Shown piece by piece: positions 1 to 8,748 of a DNA stretch of 64,000 nucleotides. How positions within the stretch are numbered: the first letter of the stretch is position 1; each line of letters begins with the position of its first letter. The DNA comes from Sphingobacterium mizutaii (GTDB lineage Bacteria > Bacteroidota > Bacteroidia > Sphingobacteriales > Sphingobacteriaceae). The notes under the pieces were generated by a model that saw only the letters and a program-made list of their open reading frames with translations, was not told the origin of the DNA and did no database searches. The stretch is taken from the NCBI RefSeq assembly GCF_900187125.1, contig NZ_LT906468.1, positions 4,340,001 to 4,404,000 on the forward strand, read 5' to 3'. The position numbers were made by a program, and so were the translations under genes.

Positions 1-738
1 GGTTTGGGCAGATTTTATGAAAATGTTGAATAATTTTCTACTCTTATTAGCGCCAGATTCGTATCCATGGTATATTGAAACATTCGGATAATAAACTGTC
101 TTATAAATTTTATGAACTCTTCTAGACAAATCCCAATCTTCAAAATACATGAAAAAAGAATCATCATAAAGGCCAACTTTTTCCAACGCCTCAATTCGAA
201 AAAGAGTAAAACATCCAGATAAAATAGGAGCATTATATATTTTATTATTTGGAACAAACCTTAATTCATATTTATTTATAAACTTCTCATAAAGAAAATT
301 TGGCCATTTCAATTTTCTCAATAGTAAGCTTATTGGTGAAGGTAATAATTTAGGTAAATTTTGAATAGATCCGTCTAAATTTAAGATTTGTGGCATAACC
401 ATACCTATTTTAGCATCTGATTTGATAAAAGCAATCATAGGAGTGATAACATCAACTTTAAAAAATACGTCTGGATTTATTACAAAATGATATTCATAGT
501 TCCTTGAAATAGATTCTTTAATAGCGATATTATGAGAAGCTCCAAATCCAGGATTTGATGGATTATGTATATAATAATAATTCTCATTTCCATCAAATAA
601 TACTTTTCTATCGCTTACTGGAGAATTATCAACAATAATTAACAAATATTTAATACTTGATAAACTAATAGAATCTAATAACAATTTAATTTCTTCTTCT
701 TTAGTGTTATAAAGAACAACCGATAATCCAACTTGCAT
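1..738 (-). CDS. Family 2 glycosyltransferase, rhamnosyltransferase-like (3' end cut by window edge)
   Basis: The minus-strand frame opens with ATG at 738 and stays open for 246 codons to base 1, so the C-terminus lies outside the window. The product is a GT-A fold family 2 transferase. It has an NPGFG stretch near residues 62-66, a metal-binding NPD at 88-90, an LSGC segment near 173-176, and an acidic YFEDWDLSRR motif near 198-207, as in WbbL-type rhamnosyltransferases. It would add a sugar to the lipid-linked repeat unit at the cytoplasmic membrane face. dTDP-rhamnose genes in the same operon make rhamnose a plausible donor, but that is inference. Seven bases separate it from the upstream acetyltransferase stop, so it belongs to the same operon. 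It is strongly AT-rich like its neighbours. Confidence 0.87.
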   Translation of the reverse strand, partial: MQVGLSVVLYNTKEEEIKLLLDSISLSSIKYLLIIVDNSPVSDRKVLFDGNENYYYIHNPSNPGFGASHNIAIKESISRNYEYHFVINPDVFFKVDVITPMIAFIKSDAKIGMVMPQILNLDGSIQNLPKLLPSPISLLLRKLKWPNFLYEKFINKYELRFVPNNKIYNAPILSGCFTLFRIEALEKVGLYDDSFFMYFEDWDLSRRVHKIYKTVYYPNVSIYHGYESGANKSRKLFNIFIKSAQT

Positions 739-745
739 TTTTTAT

Positions 746-1342
746 TTATTTATTTATATTTTCCCATTTTCCTGAATCAAAGGAATATGTTTTAATAACT
801 TTTGCTGGAATACCTATAGCAATGCTAAATGGAGGAATATCCTTAGTTACAACAGACATAGTTCCAATTATCGTGCCTCTTCCAATTTTAACTCCAGGCA
901 AAACACAAACTTGTTCTCCCAACCATACATTATCTTCAATTATTACAGGTTTACTAATTATAGGTCTTGAATTAGGAGTTACTAATGGGCTATCTTGATT
1001 GTCACCTGAATAATTCCCATGATTATGGTCAGTAATAAATACTTTACTCGCGATTAACACATTATTACCAATTTTGACAGACTCAATACTTGCTATATGA
1101 ACGTAATCATTTATTTGAACATCATTTCCAATTTCAATTAAATTAATATCATTCTTAAATGGAAAAGCATCTAATCTACAGTTATATCCAGTTGTTAGAT
1201 TATTGCCCACTTTTATATATCTCCTTCCACGTATGTAAAAGGGGAATCGTATAATTCTACTGTTTTTAAATAAAAAATAACTTCTTATTTTAAATATAAT
1301 TAATCTTATATATCCAAGGGGCTCATAAGTTTTAGGCTTCAT
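746..1342 (-). CDS. Left-handed beta-helix O-acetyltransferase (WcaF/NodL-like)
   Basis: A 198-residue protein with the hexapeptide-repeat pattern of trimeric acyl-CoA transferases. Imperfect [LIV]-G-x4 repeats run from about residue 43 to 165 (for example IGNDVQIND, IGNNVLIAS, IEDNVWLGE, IGRGTIIG). The TDHNH segment around residues 104-108 carries the catalytic-type histidine of the CysE/LacA/NodL group. It closes with the usual IGIPAKVIK tail. It most likely acetylates a sugar of the polysaccharide repeat unit with acetyl-CoA in the cytoplasm. The start overlaps the stop of the upstream glycosyltransferase by 4 bases, so translation is probably coupled. The acceptor sugar cannot be told from sequence. 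Confidence 0.85.
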   Translation of the reverse strand: MKPKTYEPLGYIRLIIFKIRSYFLFKNSRIIRFPFYIRGRRYIKVGNNLTTGYNCRLDAFPFKNDINLIEIGNDVQINDYVHIASIESVKIGNNVLIASKVFITDHNHGNYSGDNQDSPLVTPNSRPIISKPVIIEDNVWLGEQVCVLPGVKIGRGTIIGTMSVVTKDIPPFSIAIGIPAKVIKTYSFDSGKWENINK

Positions 1343-2199
1343 AATAATTTGAATAAAATATATGCAGGGAAATAAAAAATTTTTGACAAAAATTCTCTTG
1401 CTGAACTATTGATTAATGATTTATTAAATAAATAATCTAAACTTTTGCAGAGATAAAAACAATATTTATATAGAAATTGAACAATTAATGGCAACTTGAT
1501 TTGTGGAAAAAATTTATTGAATTTTTTCACTAAATGTTGATATAAATTAGCCTTTACATTGAGGTGAACATAAGCACGCTGAACAGCATTCCCTCCTGTC
1601 CTTCTAACTTTAACTAATGGCTCATCTAAATACCCTAGTTCATATCTTACACTCATTAATATCCATAAGTACCCATCTTGACCATACCGCATATCTTTAG
1701 AAAATCTTAAAAATTCAAATTCAGAAATTACCTCACGAAGAATCATAACACATGGAGTGGCAATATTTAATCTCTTCAAACTATTCGGAAAAACAAATCC
1801 CTTAAAGTTTAAATTATTAAATAATTTTAAATCTAATGGTTTACCTTCATCAAAAACAAAATAATTAGTATGAGACCAAATGAGATTATTGCTTTCCATT
1901 AAGGAAACTTGTTTTTCCAACTTAGTTTCAAGCCACAAATCATCAGAATCTAAAAAGGCAATATATTTACCAGTTGATTTAGAAATTCCAAAATTTCTAG
2001 CAGTGGCAGGTCCAGAATTTTCGATTTTATAATATCTAATGAAATCTCTATATTGACGCAAAAAAGTGGTTAAATCCTCCTTAGAACCATCATTTACTAC
2101 AATAATTTCAATCATTTTATAAGACTGTTTTAAAACACTTTCAACAGCCTCAATTAACCACTTTTCTCCTTTAAAAAATGGAATAATTACACTAACCAT
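1339..2199 (-). CDS. Family 2 glycosyltransferase
   Basis: A 286-residue GT2 protein with a GT-A Rossmann-like N-terminus. It begins MVSVIIPFFKGEKWLIEAV, has VVNDGS at about 35-40, the ATARNFGI segment at 65-72, and the nucleotide-sugar/metal-binding DSDD at 84-87. The C-terminal third is hydrophobic and aromatic and may lie against the membrane. It overlaps the upstream GT4 gene by 8 bases and the downstream acetyltransferase by 4, in one continuous operon. Donor and acceptor are unknown. Confidence 0.9.
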   Translation of the reverse strand: MVSVIIPFFKGEKWLIEAVESVLKQSYKMIEIIVVNDGSKEDLTTFLRQYRDFIRYYKIENSGPATARNFGISKSTGKYIAFLDSDDLWLETKLEKQVSLMESNNLIWSHTNYFVFDEGKPLDLKLFNNLNFKGFVFPNSLKRLNIATPCVMILREVISEFEFLRFSKDMRYGQDGYLWILMSVRYELGYLDEPLVKVRRTGGNAVQRAYVHLNVKANLYQHLVKKFNKFFPQIKLPLIVQFLYKYCFYLCKSLDYLFNKSLINSSAREFLSKIFYFPAYILFKLL

Positions 2200-3307
2200 C
2201 TATTTTATTTATTAAATGTACAACTTGTTCAGCATGTGATTGCTTTTTATCTTTTAGATATTTTTCAATGGTTTTGGTTCCATTCTCGGCTATTTGTTTC
2301 CTGAATTTGGCATTTGAAATTATTAATTTTAACTTTTTTACTATTGATTCTTCTGATTTTGGATCGATTCTAACACAGTTAAAAGAATCTTTCATTAAAT
2401 ATGGAATAGATCCTACAAATGTGGTAATAATTGGAACGCCCATAATCAAAGCTTCGTATAATACTCTGGGAAATCCTTCATGATAAGAAGGTAAGACAAA
2501 AACATCAGATTCATTATAAATCTCTTTCAAATCATCCTTATTAGAAATCATTCCTTTTAACGAAATTTTGTCTTCAATTTTATTGTCAACAATAATATTT
2601 CTAATGTGTTCTTCATCCGGCCCGCTACCTACAAGTATCAACTCTAACTCATAGCCTTCATTAATCAACTTAATAAAACCAGATATCAGTTCAAATATTC
2701 CTTTATCAAAAACGAGACGACCAACATACAAAATTTTTAAGTTCTTGTTGTTATCAATCAATTTAGTTTTTACTATATCTAATTCTGTAAAACCAATCAT
2801 TGGTCTTATAGTATTAGTTCTCACATTTATTTTCTTAATTTCATCCGTAAATAAGGGGGATATTGTCATTACAAATTTTGCTCTCTTTAAAAGATATTTT
2901 GAAAACCTTGAATTAATACCTTGCTCACCCCGTACGTATAACCCAAATTTTTTTCTAAATAAAACACATACTAAAGCAATAAATTGACATATTGGGCCAG
3001 GGTAAAATAAATAGATAAAATCATTTTTTAAAACTATGATTGGGATTTGTAAAAATGCTTTTAAAAATGAAAAAAATCTATTATTTTTTCTTTTTATATC
3101 AATTATATTTAAAGAAGTATCTGTAATAGGAAAATTAGCAAAATTATCATTTAAAGTTTTTTGTTGACTAATCTGAAAAACAGTTACATCAAAATTTAAA
3201 TCAGATATTTCAACAAAAAATTTTCCTGTTTCTTTATTTAAATAAAGCTTTGATTCAGACTCATAAAATATCGTATTATTTACTAATAATAATTTTTTTT
3301 TGGACAT
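2192..3307 (-). CDS. Family 4 glycosyltransferase
   Basis: A 371-residue GT-B protein. The C-terminal Glycos_transf_1 domain begins near residue 190 with ILYVGRLVFDKG, and the E-x7-E donor-binding motif is EGFPRVLYE at about 277-285. The N-terminal half is more divergent, as is usual for acceptor domains in this family. It probably adds a sugar to the lipid-linked oligosaccharide on the cytoplasmic face of the membrane. The start lies 32 bases inside the end of the upstream polymerase gene. That long overlap is unusual, but no good ATG follows closely, so I kept it. Very AT-rich. Confidence 0.9.
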   Translation of the reverse strand: MSKKKLLLVNNTIFYESESKLYLNKETGKFFVEISDLNFDVTVFQISQQKTLNDNFANFPITDTSLNIIDIKRKNNRFFSFLKAFLQIPIIVLKNDFIYLFYPGPICQFIALVCVLFRKKFGLYVRGEQGINSRFSKYLLKRAKFVMTISPLFTDEIKKINVRTNTIRPMIGFTELDIVKTKLIDNNKNLKILYVGRLVFDKGIFELISGFIKLINEGYELELILVGSGPDEEHIRNIIVDNKIEDKISLKGMISNKDDLKEIYNESDVFVLPSYHEGFPRVLYEALIMGVPIITTFVGSIPYLMKDSFNCVRIDPKSEESIVKKLKLIISNAKFRKQIAENGTKTIEKYLKDKKQSHAEQVVHLINKIDG

Positions 3308-4607
3308 GCGGGTAAATAAAATAATAAATAATATAAAAAATCATGAAAGACCAAGCGATATATCTTACAGAATCGAACATACTTGACCTAGCCATGTAAA
3401 CTGAGAAACTTGCTATAGTAATATATATTAATAAACTATTAAAACTGGAGAGGACTCTGCTTTCTAATTTTGATATGATTAACCCTAAAAGGAACATAAA
3501 TATCAAAACCCCCGGTAAAGCAAATTGCATATATAAATCAGAAATTAGATTTGTTCCTAAGCCATAACCCGCATCTACATCTTTTGTTAAAATAGTTGAA
3601 GAGGATAATTCCTGGGGCATAGCCCCAAACAAATTTTGTGTAATAAATGAAGGTAAAAATGGAATGGGAGAAAATATATAATAAATAGAACTTTTACCAT
3701 AACTTAAACCGTTCATTAGCGCATATTCATAGCCTGCATAAAGATTTCTGTTATTAACTATTAAATCCATTGCAAAATCAAAGCTATTTTCTATTCTCAC
3801 TTTTGATAGGTCTAATGACCCACCATCCCTGCTTCTTAATGAAGATGCAATGGTTAAAATAATAAACCCTCCTGTTATAAGAAGGATGATTTGTTTTTTC
3901 GTAAATTTTCTTATAAGTATCGAATAAGAAAATAACATTACTAATACTGTTTGAATAGCTGGGCCCCTATCACCAATATATACAAATATTCCCGCGAAAA
4001 TGAAAACCATTAATAGATTAAATATGGGTTTTCGTAACAAAAAGTTTAAGACTATTGTAATATTTATTAAGCATTGAACAATTAATAAAATTGTTTGATT
4101 AAATTCCTGATACGTATCGGTTTTTCTTGCAATAACTCCGCTTAAACCAGAAAGGAATACATATAAAATAAGTATGGCTGAAAATATTAAACAGACGTAA
4201 TAAATAAAATTATAAATATTTGAAACTTTAAATTCTTTTATATTATTTATAACCTTTCGCTTAACTAATAGAAAACCTAAAACAAAAGAATTAAATCCAA
4301 CCAATGCTAATGCAGAAGTTTTAGAAATTAGATTTTCATTGAAATAGAACCTATCAAATACTGGAAAATACCCCTTGTCTATTGGGTATACTATTACAGG
4401 ATAAATAAAGTTTACAAATAAAAAACTTATAGAAAATAATAAAGAAAATGAAAATAGGCCAATTCCATTTTTATTAATTTGAATTGTTAATAATTGACCA
4501 ACATTAATTAGAAATATTATCAATACTATTAAACAAAAAGTGTAATCATATTTGTTTGGTGCAAAAAAATACATTAATAAAGAAATAACGAATATTAAAT
4601 ATTTCAT
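3276..4607 (-). CDS. O-antigen/oligosaccharide repeat-unit polymerase, Wzy-like
   Basis: A 443-residue, very hydrophobic protein with roughly ten to twelve predicted membrane segments and a longer polar loop in its C-terminal half (around DRGPAIQT through the DAGYGLGTNLISDLYMQF region). That is the layout of Wzy polymerases, which join repeat units at the periplasmic face. Wzy sequences diverge strongly, so the call rests on topology, the conserved DRGP-type loop, and position in an operon that also encodes a flippase. It lies 13 bases after rmlA. An O-antigen ligase is the main alternative, less likely given the Wzx in the same operon. Confidence 0.82.
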   Translation of the reverse strand: MKYLIFVISLLMYFFAPNKYDYTFCLIVLIIFLINVGQLLTIQINKNGIGLFSFSLLFSISFLFVNFIYPVIVYPIDKGYFPVFDRFYFNENLISKTSALALVGFNSFVLGFLLVKRKVINNIKEFKVSNIYNFIYYVCLIFSAILILYVFLSGLSGVIARKTDTYQEFNQTILLIVQCLINITIVLNFLLRKPIFNLLMVFIFAGIFVYIGDRGPAIQTVLVMLFSYSILIRKFTKKQIILLITGGFIILTIASSLRSRDGGSLDLSKVRIENSFDFAMDLIVNNRNLYAGYEYALMNGLSYGKSSIYYIFSPIPFLPSFITQNLFGAMPQELSSSTILTKDVDAGYGLGTNLISDLYMQFALPGVLIFMFLLGLIISKLESRVLSSFNSLLIYITIASFSVYMARSSMFDSVRYIAWSFMIFYIIYYFIYPHVQKKIIISK

Positions 4608-4620
4608 TTCAATGGTGAAT

Positions 4621-5478
4621 CTAAATTATTCTTAAAAGATAATCTCCATAGCCACTTTTCCTTAGTGGACCTGCAATATTTAATAATTGGTCTTTATCAA
4701 TATAACCCATTCTATAAGCAACTTCCTCTATTGCTCCGATTTTCATTCCTTGCCTTTCTTCAATAACTTGGACAAATTGTCCAGCCTGCATCAATGATTG
4801 AATAGTTCCAGTATCTAACCAAGCTGTACCTCTGTCAAATATTCCTACTTTTAGTTTGCCGCTCCTAAGATATTCTTTATTGACATCAGTAATTTCTAGT
4901 TCACCTCGAGGAGAAGGTTTTATAGATCTTGCTATTTCAACAACATTATTGTCATAAAAATACAGACCTGGAACAGCATAATTAGATTTGGGTTCTGTTG
5001 GTTTTTCTTCAATAGATACAACATTTTTATCTTTATCAAATTCTACGACACCATATCTTTCAGGATCATGGACAGGATATGCAAATAAATAGCCTCCATC
5101 AGGATCTGCGCAAGCCTGTAATAATTTAGACATTCCAGAACCATAAAAAATATTATCGCCTAAAATCAAGGCTACCTTATCATTCCCAATAAAATCAGCA
5201 CCTAGAATAAATGCTTGTGCAAGTCCATCAGGTGAAGGCTGCTCAATATAAGAGAATTTACATCCTATTTGTGAGCCGTCACCCAATAATTTTTCAAAAT
5301 TTGGTAAATCTTGAGGAGTAGAAATTATTAGTATCTCATTGATTCCAGCCAACATTAATGTTGATAATGGATAATAAATCATAGGTTTATCATAGACCGG
5401 CATCAATTGTTTTGAAACAGCCAATGTTAATGGATGAAGTCTTGTTCCTGAGCCCCCGGCTAAAATTATTCCTTTCAT
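4621..5478 (-). CDS. rmlA: Glucose-1-phosphate thymidylyltransferase
   Basis: A 285-residue enzyme of normal family length that makes dTDP-glucose from dTTP and glucose-1-phosphate, step 1 of dTDP-L-rhamnose synthesis. The nucleotide-binding signature LAGGSGTRLHPLT is at residues 6-18, followed by SKQLMPVYDKPMIYYPLS, the LGDNIFYG motif near 107, EKP near 159 and AWLDTGT near 219. It is the last gene of the rml set, which reads B-C-D-A in transcription order, 13 bases after rmlD. A broken relative of this gene lies at 19477-19983. Confidence 0.97.
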   Translation of the reverse strand: MKGIILAGGSGTRLHPLTLAVSKQLMPVYDKPMIYYPLSTLMLAGINEILIISTPQDLPNFEKLLGDGSQIGCKFSYIEQPSPDGLAQAFILGADFIGNDKVALILGDNIFYGSGMSKLLQACADPDGGYLFAYPVHDPERYGVVEFDKDKNVVSIEEKPTEPKSNYAVPGLYFYDNNVVEIARSIKPSPRGELEITDVNKEYLRSGKLKVGIFDRGTAWLDTGTIQSLMQAGQFVQVIEERQGMKIGAIEEVAYRMGYIDKDQLLNIAGPLRKSGYGDYLLRII

Positions 5479-5491
5479 ATTGTGGTCTATA

Positions 5492-6346
5492 TTATTTTAA
5501 TAGATTTATCATTTCTTTTAAACTGTCCTTCCAGAATGGTACATCTACATTATATGTATCTTGAATTTTGCTTTGGTCTAAAAGAGAAAATTTAGGTCTT
5601 TTTGCAGGTGTAGGATATGAAGATGTTGGAATTGGGTTAATTTTCGTGCTAAAACCTTTGATTTTTTTAATTTCTTCTGCAAAATCATACCATGAAATCT
5701 CTCCATCATTTGAATAATGAAAAATTCCTCCAACCCACTTATCCGATTTGATAATCTTTAATATAGCCTTTGCTAAATCTCTGGCATAAGTAGGTGAACC
5801 AATTTGATCATTAATAACAGAAATTTCCTCCCTTTCACTCATCAACCGAATCATAGTTTTAACAAAATTATTCCCGTAAGTAGAGTAAACCCAAGAAGTC
5901 CTAATTAGTATAGCATCAGGATATTCCCTTTCAATTGCCTTTTCCCCTAATAATTTTGTCTTTCCATATATATTTATTGGATCTACTTCAGCATTTTCCT
6001 TTAATGCAATATTAGAGTTTCCATCAAAAACATAATCGGTTGAAATTGAAATCAATTTGCAGTCTTTTGACTTACAATAATTTGCAATTTCCTTGCTTGC
6101 TATATGGTTTACTTTATCAGCTAATTCAATTTCACTTTCAGCTTTATCAACAGCAGTGTATGCTGCAGAATGAATAATTATGTCTGGCTTATAGGTAGAT
6201 AATATGGTTCTAATAGTTTCTGTTTTTTCTAATGGTAATTCGGCTCTTGAAAGATAACTCGCATCAAATGTTTCTTCCTTTGCTAACAATTCCTTTAATT
6301 CTGATCCTAATTGACCATTCACACCAGTAACCAATATCCTAAGCAT
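5492..6346 (-). CDS. rmlD: dTDP-4-dehydrorhamnose reductase
   Basis: A 284-residue short-chain dehydrogenase that reduces dTDP-4-keto-L-rhamnose to dTDP-L-rhamnose with NAD(P)H. The N-terminal dinucleotide motif is VTGVNGQLG at about residues 6-14. STDYVFDG is near 103-110, and the catalytic YGKTK is near 129. The family's usual RTSWVYS follows. It sits between rmlC and rmlA with gaps of 9 and 13 bases and completes the rhamnose pathway. Confidence 0.96.
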   Translation of the reverse strand: MLRILVTGVNGQLGSELKELLAKEETFDASYLSRAELPLEKTETIRTILSTYKPDIIIHSAAYTAVDKAESEIELADKVNHIASKEIANYCKSKDCKLISISTDYVFDGNSNIALKENAEVDPINIYGKTKLLGEKAIEREYPDAILIRTSWVYSTYGNNFVKTMIRLMSEREEISVINDQIGSPTYARDLAKAILKIIKSDKWVGGIFHYSNDGEISWYDFAEEIKKIKGFSTKINPIPTSSYPTPAKRPKFSLLDQSKIQDTYNVDVPFWKDSLKEMINLLK

Positions 6347-6355
6347 AATATTATT

Positions 6356-6895
6356 TTATTTTTTATCAAAAGCTCTTGCAACCTTATCTTTATCAGATAA
6401 GATTATTTGGGCTGCGGGAATCTTCCAATCAATTGCTAAAGTTTCATCCAATGGATTTACACCATCTTCAGATTCCTTATTATAGAGATTATCACATTTG
6501 TAAAAGAAAGTTGCTTTTTCAGAAAGCACAGCAAAACCATGCAAAAATCCTCTTGGTATAAAGAGTTGAAGTTTATTTTCAGCAGAGAGTTCGACCGCAA
6601 CATATTGTCCATATGTTTCAGAACCTTCCCTTACATCCACTGCAACATCCAAAACCTTTCCTTCAAGTACACGAACTAATTTTGCCTGTGCAAATTCTCC
6701 TATTTGTTGATGCAAACCCCTAAGCACTCCATAACTAGAACTAGATTGATTATCCTGTAAAAACAAAGGGTCTACCCCGGTTAATTCTTTGAATTTTAAC
6801 TGATTAAAAGATTCAAAAAAATAGCCTCTAGAATCTCCAAACACTGAAGGCTCCATAATAAAGCATCCTTTTAACTTGGTTTCTGTAGCTTTCAT
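6356..6895 (-). CDS. rmlC: dTDP-4-dehydrorhamnose 3,5-epimerase
   Basis: A 179-residue cupin-fold epimerase acting on dTDP-4-keto-6-deoxyglucose. The catalytic-histidine motif GVLRGLHQQ is near residues 55-63. FIPRGFLHGF at about 131-140 supplies the second conserved histidine region, and the expected FFESFNQ N-terminal motif is present. Length is typical for RmlC. It lies 6 bases downstream of rmlB in the polysaccharide operon. Confidence 0.96.
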   Translation of the reverse strand: MKATETKLKGCFIMEPSVFGDSRGYFFESFNQLKFKELTGVDPLFLQDNQSSSSYGVLRGLHQQIGEFAQAKLVRVLEGKVLDVAVDVREGSETYGQYVAVELSAENKLQLFIPRGFLHGFAVLSEKATFFYKCDNLYNKESEDGVNPLDETLAIDWKIPAAQIILSDKDKVARAFDKK

Positions 6896-6901
6896 CTCTA
6901 T

Positions 6902-7948
6902 TTAAGAATATTGTTTGTTGTAATAATTCTGATAGTCACCTGAGGTCACATTGTCCAACCATTCTTGATTATTCAAAAACCAGTCAATTGTTTGAGATAA
7001 CCCCTCCTCGAATGTAACTGAGGGTTTATAGCCCAATTCTTGATTAATTTTTGTTGCATCAATGGCATATCTCAAATCATGACCTGGCCTATCTTTAACA
7101 AATGTGATAAGTTTTGCCGAAGAACCTGGATCTCTCTTTAATTTTGAATCCATTTGATTGCATAGTTCCTTAACAAGATCTATATTTTTCCATTCATTAA
7201 AGCCACCAACATTATATGATCCCCCCAATTTTCCATTATGATACACTAAATCAATTGCTTTAGCGTGATCTTTTACAAATAACCAATCTCTGGTAAATTT
7301 GCCATCACCATAAATTGGTAGTGGCTTATTATTTAAGATGTTATGAATACATAGTGGAATCAATTTTTCAGGAAAATGATTCGGGCCATAGTTGTTTGAA
7401 CAGTTTGTAATAACAACCGGCAAGCCATAAGTATCATGATACGCTCTTACGAAATGATCGGAAGAAGCTTTAGAAGCTGAATAAGGCGAATGTGGATCGT
7501 AAGAGGTTTCTTCTGTAAAAAGTCCGGTTTCGCTTAAGGTACCATATACCTCATCTGTTGAAACATGATGAAACCTCCTACCTTCAAAGTTATCTTTCCA
7601 GAGTTCCTTTGCAGCATTCAAAAGATTTACCGTTCCAATCACATTGGTCATTACAAATGCCGATGGATCAGTTATTGAACGGTCCACATGCGACTCAGCT
7701 GCTAAATGGATAACTCCGTCTGGTTTATATTCCTGAAAAATAGCATTAATTCTATTGGCATCAGTAATATCAGCCTTTACAAATGAATAATTAGGGGCAT
7801 CTTGAATATCAATTAAATTCTCTAAATTCCCTGCATAAGTTAAGGCATCTAAATTTATTATCTGATAATTAGGATATTTACGCACAAATTCCCTAACTAC
7901 ATGTGAACCAATAAATCCAGCTCCACCTGTTATTATTATAGTCTTCAT
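6902..7948 (-). CDS. rmlB: dTDP-glucose 4,6-dehydratase
   Basis: A 348-residue extended short-chain dehydrogenase that converts dTDP-glucose to dTDP-4-keto-6-deoxyglucose with bound NAD. GGAGFIGSHV near residues 7-16 binds the cofactor. STDEVYG near 129 and the catalytic YSASK near 155 are intact, and NNYGPNHFPEKLIP follows as in known RmlB. It is the first rml gene to be transcribed and sits 2 bases after a glycosyltransferase. Confidence 0.97.
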   Translation of the reverse strand: MKTIIITGGAGFIGSHVVREFVRKYPNYQIINLDALTYAGNLENLIDIQDAPNYSFVKADITDANRINAIFQEYKPDGVIHLAAESHVDRSITDPSAFVMTNVIGTVNLLNAAKELWKDNFEGRRFHHVSTDEVYGTLSETGLFTEETSYDPHSPYSASKASSDHFVRAYHDTYGLPVVITNCSNNYGPNHFPEKLIPLCIHNILNNKPLPIYGDGKFTRDWLFVKDHAKAIDLVYHNGKLGGSYNVGGFNEWKNIDLVKELCNQMDSKLKRDPGSSAKLITFVKDRPGHDLRYAIDATKINQELGYKPSVTFEEGLSQTIDWFLNNQEWLDNVTSGDYQNYYNKQYS

Positions 7949-7950
7949 TT

Positions 7951-8748
7951 TTACTTAAATAATATATTTTTCCAATGTTTTTTAATAATACTTATCGCAG
8001 CCTTAAAATCTCCAGTTGAAATAAATATTTTTAACCTTTCTTTCAAAATCATTAATTTATATTGTCGGCTGTTTGAATTTTCAGATTTTGAAAAGGAAAT
8101 AAATGCTGCTATAGACTTATTATAATCAAGTTTATTATTACAAGCTCTGTTTTCTGCCTCCAAACGATATATAGCTGTAATCTTTTTTATTTTTACAATA
8201 TTATAATTTCCTGCTAATCGAATCCATAAATCTATATCTTCACCTCGATTCATTTTTTCAGAAAACATTCCAACCTTTTTAAAACAAGATTTATGTATTA
8301 AAATAACACTTGTCCATAATACATCTCCATTAATTGCGTGTTTAAAATAATCTGTCCAAACCTCGATAGAATTATTATCTCTTGAAATGCTATCTGAGTG
8401 AGAATAAGATGTTGAAAAAACCTTCTCATTTGGATAAATATTAATAGCTTTGAATAGGGTTTCTAAATGATCTGGAAACCAAATATCATCCCCATCCAGA
8501 AAAGCTATCCAATCATAATTAGAATTCTCTACTCCTAAATTCCTTGCACTTGATACGCCTCCATTCCTTTTGTCCAAGATAACAATCCTTGGATCAGAAA
8601 ATTGTTTAACAATATTTAAGCTTTCGTCTGTTGAACCATCATTTACTATAATTAATTCAAATTCTTTATAGGTTTGATTTAAAACAGAGTTTATTGTACC
8701 ACTAATACTTTCTTCCTTGTTATATAGTGGAATAACTACTGATACCAT
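7951..8748 (-). CDS. Family 2 glycosyltransferase
   Basis: A 265-residue GT2 protein. MVSVVIPLYNKEESI opens the domain, with VNDGSTDES near 35, ARNLG near 67, and the metal/donor motif DGDD near 84-87. MNRGEDIDLW near 165-174 is the acidic catalytic region. It shares its start base with the stop of the pyruvyl transferase gene upstream, so translation is tightly coupled. Specificity is unknown. Confidence 0.92.
   Translation of the reverse strand: MVSVVIPLYNKEESISGTINSVLNQTYKEFELIIVNDGSTDESLNIVKQFSDPRIVILDKRNGGVSSARNLGVENSNYDWIAFLDGDDIWFPDHLETLFKAINIYPNEKVFSTSYSHSDSISRDNNSIEVWTDYFKHAINGDVLWTSVILIHKSCFKKVGMFSEKMNRGEDIDLWIRLAGNYNIVKIKKITAIYRLEAENRACNNKLDYNKSIAAFISFSKSENSNSRQYKLMILKERLKIFISTGDFKAAISIIKKHWKNILFK

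Noticed and set aside
15..257. Minus-strand 80-codon frame at the left edge
   Set aside because: It is a different frame inside the partial glycosyltransferase gene that covers 1-738.
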